Positions 10,728 to 21,361 of a stretch of DNA of 64,000 bases are shown one piece after another. Under the pieces are notes generated by a model that was not told where the DNA came from, did not search any database, and saw only the letters and a list, made by a program, of their open reading frames with translations. The stretch comes from Desarmillaria ectypa. Its lineage: Eukaryota; Basidiomycota; Agaricomycetes; Agaricales; Physalacriaceae. How positions within the stretch are numbered: position 1 is the stretch's first letter; every line of letters starts with the position of its first letter. Location: the NCBI GenBank assembly GCA_030407005.1, contig JAUDYN010000007.1, forward strand, positions 1,054,001 to 1,118,000, read 5' to 3'. Both the position numbers and the translations under genes were made by a program.

Positions 10728-13700
10728 TTATGACTGGGACGGTTTAGCGGCTCGCCGTCTCCGCACGTCCTGCAAGGCAGCAGCAACGGCCCCTTTAGAC
10801 TCGCATTGTTTTTGCCATTCAGCACTGGCGCGCCTATACAAACAAGGGTTGTCTATCAGCTCGAGACCTCCTGTCGTTCTGTACGCCACTTACCTCACCC
10901 GGGACAAAAATACAAACATTTGTGCAATACTCTTGAACTTCCGGTGCTTCGCAGCAGGCGGAGGCGGCTCTACAGGGAAACCAATCTGCGAAATAGCCGC
11001 GAATATGGTCTTCTCGCTGCGCGACGAACGTCAGGATCAATCTAGTGCAGTTTTGAGGACAGAAGGGCTTTGCGTACCTGTTCTCCATCTTTCCCAGAAG
11101 TGCCATCAGGTACTGTTTCTGATACACCAAATCGAGACGCATATTTGACTCGCGGGTGTACTTCGCCTTGAGATATCGAATCTGGACAATCAGACCTTTG
11201 CACTCCTTGTTGTGCTGGAGCTTAATTGCCGATAGTTGCTGCTCATCCCTGAAAGAAGTCATGAGTGTCCATCGAGTGCGGAGAAGGTTCCAATGAGCAC
11301 ATACATAGCACAGACATGTTTCTCCCGCTGTGCCTTCGCACGCGCAACCCCCGCCTTCTGTCCGTCCAGCTGCTCACTCAGTAGTCGCACTTGTGTCTGT
11401 GCCTGCTTCTTCGCCCTCTCCGCTTTGGCCAACTCATCTTTCTGCTTCGCCTCCGTCCGATCCTTCTCAGCCCGAAGCAATTTTAAATCGCGACCAAAGG
11501 CCTCCGCATCCTTTTTCACCCGCTTCAAATCAGCCTCTAGAACGGCGACTGTCCGGGAGACCTCGTTGCGTTCTGCGGATATGCGATTCTTCTCGGTCTC
11601 GGCTCGTTGTAGTTCTTCGCCTTGGTTTGACAGAGCATGCCGAAGATCGTCGATTTCAGTCATATGGAAGTCGAGCTGGTGTATGCGATTGTCGTGCGAT
11701 ATTTGGGACGCGGCTTGTTCGTGGCGCAGTCGGTTTGCGTGCTAATAAATTGCGATGAATGAGCACATTGCTTTATGTTTCTGTTGGACTAACCTCGGAT
11801 ATTTCAGAGAAGCGTTTTTGAAGAGTTTTGTGGTCAGCCACTAGAAGCGCCCTTTCTTGTCGTAGCTGCTCAATCGTCTCGGCGTTCTCGGAAACTCGAT
11901 TCTCCAAAAGCCTTGCCTTTTGCTCGGCATTTGAATTTTCTGGAAGAAGATTATTGTTGAAGTGGGGTCTAGACAGTAACGAAATACGCACGTCGCAATT
12001 CGGTTTCCATATCATGATTTTCTTTCTTGTACTTTTGCAATTGCTGTCGAACGTCTTCCATATCCTTGCCAAATTATGTTAGGTTGTTATCCTATTCTGT
12101 GACATGCCGATACACGTACCGTTTCTGTTCGTTGAAGCTGTAAAACGATGTTGTCTCGCTCATGACCAACCCGTGTCTGCTCAACTGTAAGCATACGCAG
12201 CTGCGCTCGCTCGGTTTTGAGTTCAGTCTCGAGTTCGGAGATTGTCTTTTGTGCCTTGTCCAAATCCTAGTTGAAATTACTCAGTAACACTCATTTAACC
12301 GAAAGATACTACTCACAACTTGAATGTCTGAACGGATCTTCTGGCCGGCCTTCTCTATTTGAGAAATCTTCGTGGCTTCCTCCTTCGCTTGTCGAACTTT
12401 ATCGTTCAAACGGTTGGCAACATCTTGAAGTACGGCTTTCTCGCCCTGTAGTTGTTCGCGCTCTTGATCCCATTGTTTCTTTAAGGAGGACAGCTGCGAA
12501 TTCAGGGATCGTAAATTAGCGCGAAGGGCCTCGCTTGTCTTTGTAGGGGGTGTTGGTGGTTCTGAAGCAAGACTGGGATGAGATATTTCCAGAGAGCTAA
12601 GTAAACTAGTTAGTCAATGAACAGCCATATTTCGGTAATCTACGAACCTATCATTGCCTTCGGAAAGCCCCAAGTTGACTTTAGTCAAACACTTCCGGCA
12701 TCGTGCCTTTTCGAGGCGTCTTATTCGGCGTTCCTCCTTCCTGGTAAGACGGGCAATCTCGTCTTCTAATGCTACTATTCTAGCACGAGCATCTTCCAGT
12801 TTTCGAGTAAGCCCGACGACACCCAAACCAGCATCTTCTAGCTTGTCCAACTTGTCGTCGATGCTCTCATTAGCAATGTCAAGTTCATATTGCAGCCGTG
12901 ATATTTCCGCAATTAGTGGCGAAACAATATGTTCAGCATCACCGGTCTGGCTATTTAGCCACGACATCTAGAAGGAAAATTAACTCATTGCATTCTCGGT
13001 AGAAGGCCAGGCTGACTTGCCTCCTTGAGTGGGGTACCAGGCGTTCGTGGCGTCTTGAATGACATTGAAAGAATGCGACGGTGAATCGGAGAGATACCAC
13101 TGTTGCTGACGACCCTGCTTGGAGTACTGAAGCCTGTGGAAGCAATCTTCAATGCCTTGATTCTCTCAGACAACGCCTCGTTCTCCTTCTCCAACATGTC
13201 GATCTTCACGTCCTTCGCTTTGTCCATCGCTTTTCGAGCAGGAGAGGCATTGAGGACCGTGTTAAGCCGGGCGATTTCTCGGTGGGCGTTATCGAGTTCT
13301 TCCTCTAACGCCTCAATGTCAGCGGCGTTCACGGGCGGGGCGATTTCTCGAGAAGGATCTACACTGCGCCTGCTGGCCTCCATCGAACGTTCTCGTTCGC
13401 GTTGCAGTGTCAACAGCTGACATCTGAGCTGGATCAGTTCTTGGTCGTCATTGGCCATCTTGTGTTCTGCGGCATCGAGGGCCTCCTCCATCTGACGAGC
13501 AAGTTCTTTGTCCTGTTGGGCTTCAACTTCTAAAGATTCTAATCGCTGCGAGGTCTCTTCAGCCTCAGCCTGGAGCCTCTTGATCTGGTCGTTGGCACTG
13601 GTGACCTCGAGTTCAAGGGCTTCCAGACGGTCAGCCGCTGCCTCTGCATCTGCTTCGAGTTCAGAAACGTATGACTTCGTAGCTTGCAGTTCATTTGTCG

Positions 13701-16381
13701 CCACCTTCAGCTCCCCTCGTAAGTTCTGGATCGTCCGAGCGTCAGCATCTAGCTCGTCCATCTTGTTCGATAGCTCTTTCTCCAGCTCCTTCACAAGATT
13801 CTTCTCTTCCCTAAAGCCCTTCTCAAGCACATCAATTCTCTCGTCAGAACGTAAGACCTCCTGCTCCAGCTCTTTGATTTGAGTGTTGGAGATTCGGAGG
13901 TCGCTCATGAGTTCACTGATTCGGTCGTTGGCCGCTTTGAGTTCTCCGCCCAACTCCTTGCCACTCTCTAACACCTTCTCCGACTTCTTGGCCCTCTCTG
14001 TAGCCAGATCCCGTTCTGCAGAGACCGTCTCTAACCGTCTTTCCAGCTCCTTCGTGCGAACGAGGGCTTCCTGAGAGTTCTGAGCTCGCGTCTCGGCGTC
14101 TCGCAGCTTCTGTTCGAGGCTATTGACGATAGCCTCTACACCTTGCTCCACCTCTGACATACGTTCCCTCCAGCGTTCCTTATCTCTAGCTCGTTCTTGT
14201 TGTTCGTCGTCAAGCGCCTTTTCAAGCACTTCTTTCTCCAAAATGTTCTTTTCAATCTCTTCTTTGAATGACTCGATCATTTCTTCCAACGCCACCTTCT
14301 CCTCTATCCAGCCTTCGCCACCAACATCTTCTTGGACATTACCCAACAGAGTCGCCCCCGCACTAATCCGCCTGTTACCTCCTCCACTCAATCGCCTGCC
14401 TCCGGTACTAGCATCGTCCTCAGAGGGCCTTTCTGCTTCGAGGCCGCCTTTTTCCCCTTCCTCCAGACGTCGCAGACGTTCTATAAGAGCTTCATTCTCT
14501 TCCTGCAACCGTCTGTTCAACCCATGCAGGTACGTATTGAGCTTGCCAGCATTGAACCTTCCGTTAGCCTGTGCACCAACCCCGAACCCCATGGCAGGAT
14601 CGAAAGAAGTGTTGGCACGAACGTGAGTAGTCAAATCATGCGACGATGCAGTTGATATGAAGGAAGCTCGATCTGCCGAGCCGTCGTATGCAGGACTCTG
14701 AACCGCAACTCCCATAGAAACGCGACGCGGAGCGACTTTGGGCGCAGCTTCGCCGCTGCTAGAACTAGAACTAGGATTTGAATCCTCTGAACCTGCTGTC
14801 TCAGTATAGGCCTGGGCCAGCGGATGGGATGGCCTTCCTGCGTTCATTCGAGGACGAGGTGTGGCACCAGCAAACGCAGTCCGGAGGTTTGCTGCTGGCC
14901 CCAGTCCATCCGCAGGTTCCGCTATCGTCTCAGTAATACTTGGGGTAGGAGGTATTACGGTCCGTGGGTGAGGCGTAGGCGGCTTAAGTCGGGGCCGTAT
15001 TGAAGAGTTAACGATGGACAATAAAAACGACTTTCGGCGCGCATGAGGCGTCAACGGCTCATCTTCACCTAGCCCTGAAGGGCTGTCTCCCTCTGGCCTG
15101 GGCGTTGCAAGAAGATCGGACGGTGGAGGAGGGAGGTTGAACCGTGCCCGGGGTCGGGGGAAGACGGGGGTGGGCGTGAAAGCAAATGATTGAGCCGGGG
15201 AAGAAAAGACGCTGGACATAGGTGCCGGAGACTTATGAGCAGGAGATTTTTGAGGCGGGTAGGACGTGTCGCCACCGTCAGATGAAAATGTCGGCTCCCG
15301 TTCTCCTTGGTCACTGGCCATTCCAAGCTGGTTGGATGCGGTGCACGATTGATCTTGTCCCTCAGCCTGAAGATCCTTGATCGGTGATATGTGTAACTCC
15401 GTAATATCCATAGATGACTGGCAATCAGATTCACGTAGGGACAAGTCCTGTTTTGATTGACTGCCACTGCTTTCTGGAGAGGTGGCGGGGGAACCTGCAT
15501 AGGAAGACGGCAAAGGAACTGACGTTCCGCGAACTGGAGATTCTACCAATGAATGATTCATAGACACAGACTTAGTGCTATGAGGTGTAGAATTAGGCGG
15601 TGACGACGCTGATGAGAGGGTAGTTCGTGATAGTGACGGAGTGCGGGTTCGTGCAAGAGGGCGACGCATAGAAATGTTCCGGTATGGATCAAGGGGAGAA
15701 GGCTATCTGTGCATGAGCGTTATGTTTCAGCGGATTCGTGCAAAAGCGTACCTTTGCCTCAGATCTAAGCGGGACCACATAGTCATAATTCTTCTTCGGA
15801 GTAGGCTGAACCTGTTCAGAAAAGGGAGAGCTCGAGCGACTAACTGACTGAAGAGCCTCAGAGATAGAAGCATCCTGTTCCTCACCGCCATCCGCGCCAT
15901 CCGGAGGCAGGTACACATCGGGGACGCTATCTTTGCTTTGCCTCAAAACTCCTTCCTCCTCCTCCTCCTCCTCCTCCTCGAGATACCCGGTCTCCCCTTC
16001 GGTACGAACATCTGGGAGTGAAGGTATTGCACTGACATCGAAACTGTATGACGCGTTTGTCTTTGTTCCTCGAGGTGCCGACGTCGCAGCCGACGAACGC
16101 GCTGAGGGTGCAAATGAATGAGCAAAACGAGAAGTGCTGGATACACTTGAAGGGTTGCAAGAAGCCGATGTGTGATGGGAAGACAGAGCCGGAGTGGAAT
16201 GCATTGGTGTACCAACATGCACGTCGGATACACTGAGGTCGTCGGTTGGCGTGTGTGCCTCGATAGACCCATCAGAGTCATCGAATCCAGGTATTGAAGG
16301 CAGCGAAGGCATGTCCTGGTCCTCTACAGCTTCTATTCTTCGCCAGATTCGCGAGGGTGTCTCCAGCTGCATGGCCGCCAT
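10728..16381 (-). CDS. Pericentrin/Pcp1-like spindle-pole-body coiled-coil protein with PACT domain
   Basis: Eleven exons on the minus strand (16381-15752, 15702-13021, 12967-12648, 12596-12317, 12266-12120, 12064-11992, 11939-11794, 11741-11305, 11248-11078, 11016-10894, 10833-10728), 1,704 residues. The first 500 or so are Ser/Pro-rich and disordered, with an acidic run of nine Glu. Next comes KLNTYLHGLNRRLQEENEAL, which starts a very long heptad coiled coil (resembling the centrosomin N-terminal motif). The C-terminus reads as a PACT centrosome-targeting domain: GLIVQIRYLKAKYTRES, LVYQKQYLMALLGKMENSEK, AAISQIGFPVEPPPP and ALQDVRRRRA. Proteins of this design (Pcp1, Spc110, pericentrin) anchor gamma-tubulin complexes at the spindle pole. 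The intron 13020-12968 has a GC-AG boundary. The start is the MAAMQLETPSRIW methionine; an in-frame ATG 45 bases upstream is possible. Confidence 0.88.
15955..15978. repeat. (CCT)8 microsatellite coding the poly-Glu run
   Basis: Eight perfect CCT units on the plus strand lie inside exon 1 of the spindle-pole gene and read as GAG codons on the minus strand. Length changes here would stay in frame. Confidence 0.9.
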
Positions 16382-17020
16382 GCTCCTTTTGAAACTGTAG
16401 CTGAAAGATATAAGACAGATGAGCAAAGAAATACGCCACTATCACTTAGAGTGGCGCTGAGAGCCGGCTGTACAATAGAAGACAGATAGAGGAAGGGCGA
16501 GATGGCGACTGTGTTTAGTGCAATGGCTGGTGTTCTGCTAGGTGCCAACCTCCAAGTTTCCATTTGAAGATCAACGAGTGCTCCATATCACGTGAAGCGC
16601 GTTGAGTCACAGAATGTTGACTTTTCACGTGATCTGTCACAGAACGCAGACGCGAAAATTGCAAGAAAGAAACTGTAAGTTTGACTGGATGAGAATGTAC
16701 ATACAGTAGTGGGGACTAACTGCTGTTTACTATAGCTGGGATTTCTGGCTGCTGATTTCTGTAATTAACTACTGATTTAACTTACGTATTGTACTGGAGG
16801 AGTCGAGACAAGTAGACACAAAACCTCCAGCATCAGGACTCAGACTTTGGAATTTGAAGAGAATCGGCCGGAAAAGATCATTTTGATTCATCGCAGCCTC
16901 AGGTGATTTCAGGCGGGAACGTAACGTGTGAACCTCAGAGCAACCATGCAATAATTCTGGCTTTACGGTCCAACGGATCAATGGTTAGCAGAACCTAAGT
17001 AACATTGTGATGTTGAGTAC

Positions 17021-18002
17021 TTAATAATCTGTGAGAACAAGAAGTATTATACGAACTTGTCTAGTAACCAATTCGACCTTCTTCGTGAGTTTCGCTTGCA
17101 ACTTCGTCATCCCTTCGCCTGCCACACTTATATTCATGTCATGATTGCATAAATCACAGCATATCGCATCAGCAAGATTTACTCCAGCGACTTGGGTAAC
17201 AGGCGATGCGTCTTTGCCGCCACAAACAATTAAAGTTTCGACACAGGGCGACTCCAAAAGTGCATCTCCGATACGCTTCATAAGGCGTAGCCATCATGGA
17301 ACAAGGTGGACAAGACGTCCGGTACGATAGAAGCCAGATGGACAATTACAATCAACCGGTGAGGACAGATGCGCCCAGGAGCTAGAAAAGTGGCCTCTAA
17401 CCAGGTCATATCTGCAACCAGAGATTGAGCGGCGGCACCACACACTTCCCGGTAATTGATTGGTTGTGACAGTGCTGCGGCAGGAAGACCCTTGAGGGCC
17501 TTCAACGTAGATATCGTGATACGCGGCTTGCCAGATTTAAGCATTTGCCATGCAGCAGCCCGTATGATTCCCTTGGCCCATGAGCTGCGTGCACAATAGG
17601 CTAATGCTTCTACTATGAGGGGCTCTTTTTCAATGATGAAGTATGCCGACATGATTGGCAACCCCGTTTATCGTGTACTTGTCGGTAATGGAGAGAATGA
17701 GGGCGATATCGTCGATGGTCAATGGGGTCTGGGTGGGGATCCAAGTTGAGGTCACACTACATCAGCAACTTGTAAAGCCCATTGCCATCTTCGCTCAACA
17801 AGATAACAGGTGTGGTATTGTGAAGGGTCAGCATTCCTTGCCCAACTTCAAGCATATCTCGAAAGACTGGAGATGCGCAAGAAAGGTTAGATTTGCGAAC
17901 GTAGAAATCGACTTTATCGGAGGATCGCAGGATGATATCTGAGTTTTTTGGGTCATTGAAAGGAGGATCAGCAATGGTGACGGCGGTTTCCGTAGTGGTC
18001 AT
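17021..18002 (-). pseudogene. BTB/POZ-domain protein, degenerate
   Basis: The first part reads as a basidiomycete BTB protein from ATG 18002: MTTTETAVTIADPPFND, SDIILRSSDKVDFYVRKS, ASPVFRDMLEVG and ILLSEDGNGLYKLLM, then a TAG where relatives have a Trp-like residue. The downstream C-terminal part is in other frames: TIDDIALILSITDKYTI, then MSAYFIIEKEPLIVEALAYC and the C-terminal GDALLESPCVETL. I found no GT-AG pair that repairs the first stop or the shift near 17650; a 50-nt intron could account for the last change near 17270. Family members are mostly lineage-expanded adaptor proteins of unknown role in mushrooms. It is divergent from the OTC gene and probably inactive. Confidence 0.65.
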
Positions 18003-18384
18003 GATGCAAAAAGTCAATGGATTCAGAGAGAAGTGCCAGTAATGACGTTGAGTATCCTGCGACTGACTGAAAGCCTGACGCTATACCGTGAAGCGAAACA
18101 GAATTGCTCTTTGTTTGATCCCGAGGCTGTATTAGGCATCAATTTTTGGTTTAGCCCCCGATAGTCGTACGTGTAGGACGTCTCAAAGAAAACGTATGAG
18201 AGGGAGAGATCAATGGCCATCGAAGGCGCATACACAGTAATGAGCACCTTCATCGTCTCAGTTGTGAGCACAGCCCCAATTAGAGGCAAGTCGGGCCGAG
18301 TGCCGATAGGGTCAAAATTTGCCTTGACTCACAAAGGAACGTCAACGCTGTTGTACAGGACACTCTTCCCGTTGTTGCCTTGCA

Positions 18385-19823
18385 ATGCCTCCACCGCATC
18401 TGTTAACGCTTGCCGACCTATCAGTGCCACAAATTCGTCGTCTCATCTCCCATGCGCACTATCAGAAACACCTTACGCTTCCTTGGTTAGCACCCCATGA
18501 AAAAGGAAAAAACAATGCTTCCCGGAACCTCCGTCTACCAAGTCAGAGCCTCTTCAGCAAGACCGTCGCGTTGATGTTCTCAAAACGGAGCACGCGAACC
18601 CGGATTGCCGCTGAGACAAGCGCGACCATGCTCGGCGGCAAGGCATTATTCTTGGGAAAGGATGATATCCAAATTAGCTGGAATAAGGGAGAAGGCGGAG
18701 GAGAAAGTGTAAGGGATACTGCGATAGTTATCGGAGGAATGTGTCAGGGCATCTTCGCGCGTGTTGGTGGACACCACGAAGTTGAGGTGAGTCACGATAT
18801 GTTGTATTCTCTTTTCTTCGTTTTCACCATTTTCCACTAGGAACTTGCAAAAAATTCTCCAGTTCCCGTTATTAATGCGCTCTCTGACCTATGGCATCCT
18901 ACCCAAATATTGGCCGACCTGCTAACACTACACGAACATGCCCACTTTTTTACTCCCGAATCCCTCGCAGCAAAGCCCGTACCAGCATCCGACCCAGCAT
19001 CCGAACCCAAAGAGAAGGAATCACAACCGGAACCATTGACTGAATCCGACAAGAAAACCAAATTTACCAAGAGCAAGAAGACGAAAAAACAAGGTGGCCC
19101 TTTGCCAGAACTCCCTTCTTTGACCATCGCTTATGTTGGCGACTCGGCGAATGTCCTGCATGATATGCTTGTCACGTTCCCAAGATTGGGGCATAATATG
19201 CGTGTTGCTAGTCCTATAGGGTACGGGGCACCCGAGCCCGTGGTATCCAAGGTCAGGGAACTCGGAATTAGGTTAGAAGGCTCGACATTTGGACAAATAA
19301 CGGGGCAAGCAAGCAAGCATGGCTTTGGTAACATATTGTGGTTCGAGGACCCCAAGGATGCGGTGAAAGGCGCAGATGTCGTTATTACTGACACCTGGTA
19401 CACTTCTTTCTCAAAATTTCTTGTTTATCTTGCGGTTGACACACTTGAAGGATTTCAATGGGCCAAGAATCTACTAAGGCACGGCGTCTGAAGGACTTTA
19501 CAGGCTACCAAGTGACTGAGGCGATGTGCGAGGAGGGCGGAGCCAAGCCTGGGTGGCGGTTCTTGCATTGTTTGCCGAGGAAAGGTGATGAAGTTGACGA
19601 TGAGGTAACACTGTTTTTGCCCTCTTCCACTCCCACTTCCGCTTACGACCATGCGTACCAGGTATTCTACGGTCCTCGTTCACTCGTTTTCCCTGAGGCG
19701 AATAACAGGAAATGGACGATTATGGCCATATTTGAGTAAGCGATCATGTCATCTTCTCTCGATGAATACTAATCGTTCGGTAGTTTGTGGATTGGGCGAT
19801 GGGACACTAGTGCAGAAGAATAA
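18385..19823 (+). CDS. ARG3: Ornithine carbamoyltransferase
   Basis: Five exons (18385-18786, 18841-19397, 19451-19604, 19662-19735, 19784-19823), 408 residues. It makes citrulline from ornithine and carbamoyl phosphate in arginine synthesis. The carbamoyl-phosphate motif STRTR is at 69-73, the ornithine-side SMG loop at 322-324 and HCLP at 359-362, so the active site is complete. Between residues about 172 and 222 there is an insertion very rich in Lys, Glu, Pro and Ser, just before the second (ornithine-binding) domain, which makes the protein longer than the usual 330-350. A mitochondrial location is expected, but no presequence follows this ATG; a short upstream exon could supply one and would change the start. 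Confidence 0.93.
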
Positions 19824-21361
19824 AGAGTCGAAATGCTCAATGGCGCATATTGTATGCATACGGTCGACTCTTCCATCAAAATTTCCTGTTATCTATCAAT
19901 AATCAAACTTGACCTTGGAAAAATTCAATGCTTGTGGTTCAGAGGAGTTTACTTGAGTGCTAAGTACCTTTTTCTTCACCCTGTCAATTTCATTCGCGAA
20001 CCTGGATTAAGGGAAATGATGTTCCAGTTTTGTGACTGTCATCCAGGTTACGATATTCATATATTCGCATCAAATGCTTCCGCTGAGACATCATCGAAGA
20101 CTCGACTCGGAGTATGATGAGGGAAATCGGATTTCAGAGTTTCCCATGCCGTAGTCCACATGAACTCAGCGTGCCGAACCCCACGTCCTCGAGGACGCGA
20201 GAAATGTCGTTAATGGTGAATTGCTTGGGAAGGGGTACAGATCTGGGATCGCATCAAATCAGAAGCTTGGGGAGCACATCGCTATTCTCGGTTATGAGAG
20301 TCCATCGCAGCGAGGACTGGCGGTAAGTATGTTGAAAGAAGAGAGATCGACATCAGTAATACCATACTATTTAAAAAACTTGGAGGGAAGACCTGAGTGA
20401 CAAAGAATTCCGGTTTCTTTATATTTACGTCCATGGAACCGCTCAGCAATATTCCGGCCTGGATACCGCTGTCCCATAACGTAGGAGTCCAGTCGCTTCG
20501 ACCCTTTTCAAAAACCCAAGCCAGGCGGAGACCAGTTGATTGGTCCAACCAAGTGTGTGATGAGGAGCTGTCTATTGTAAGCATAGTTTGGCGAAAAAGA
20601 TGAATACTTCTCGATGTACCATAGTCGATAATGAATATGCATACCTCCACAGAGGCAACGAAAGAAGGAACATAAGCAAACAGAAAGCAGGTATTGCAGG
20701 TAGCGTCCTCCCATCCTTGACCACGACGGCAGTATTCTCATTTGTGCAATCCCGGCACGGCATCATCAAGTCGAACTGCTTGAGAGCTAGACAATATATC
20801 TCCCGGATATCGTCGGCGACCATCCTCACAATTGTCCCATATCAGATGCGGAACACCTACAGTCTCGGATACAGATCCAGCGCCGGGACTATCTCAAGTT
20901 CCAGAACGTATACCCTAGGTAAGAGGGTGCAAGAAGCAAGGGAAAGCAGAATCTTGAACATGAAAAATTTGGCACCATCACCGCTATGGAGCTTAAATAA
21001 TGACATCGACTTTAGGTGGAGGTTGATCCGACAGTTGAGATTCGAGATGCTTTCCAGAAGCAAATGAATTATGTCAGCTATTTAACTTAATATTACATGC
21101 TATGTACTTAACAGCATACATTCATCCAGTAAGACAAGTGCAAGAGCAACAAAAAGACACAGAATAAGTGATATAAAAGATGAAAGAGATGCAGTCGTGA
21201 GGGGATAGGTGGTCGGTTGTAATGGGTATTGTAGGTAATAGTGCAAGCTTGTCGGGTATGAATATTACGAATTAGTGTAACACAATAAGTGACAGAGAAA
21301 TGGAAGAGTCCAGCAACGGAACAAAAAGGCATACGCGTCAAAAGCGTAAAGAATTGCGATC
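19824..21361. other. Mostly gene-free interval
   Basis: Apart from the BTB-like fragment, I see only short frames on both strands (the longest is 159 codons, 20588-21067) with no recognisable motif. Confidence 0.4.
20050..20340 (-). pseudogene. Second BTB/POZ-like fragment
   Basis: On the minus strand the segment reads LITENSDVLPKLLI, a TGA stop, then CDPRSVPLPKQFTINDISRV in the same frame. This matches the region around the premature stop of the BTB pseudogene at 17-18 kb (EDGNGLYKLLM, stop, CDL). The stop sits at the same aligned position in both copies. Another frame carries the following helical part (WETLKSDFPHHTPSRVFDDV). No start or complete domain is visible. The two copies lie in the same orientation on either side of the OTC gene. 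Confidence 0.4.

Noticed and set aside
10834..11078. Continuing minus-strand frame ILTFVAQREDHIRGYF as the spindle-pole C-terminus
   Set aside because: The alternative acceptor at 11017 yields the PACT sequence in another frame; the long frame is coincidental.
12654..15500. Several Ser-rich open frames on the plus strand
   Set aside because: They are antisense shadows of the coiled-coil exons (Glu/Leu codons read as Ser/Phe) and have no start context or conserved motif.
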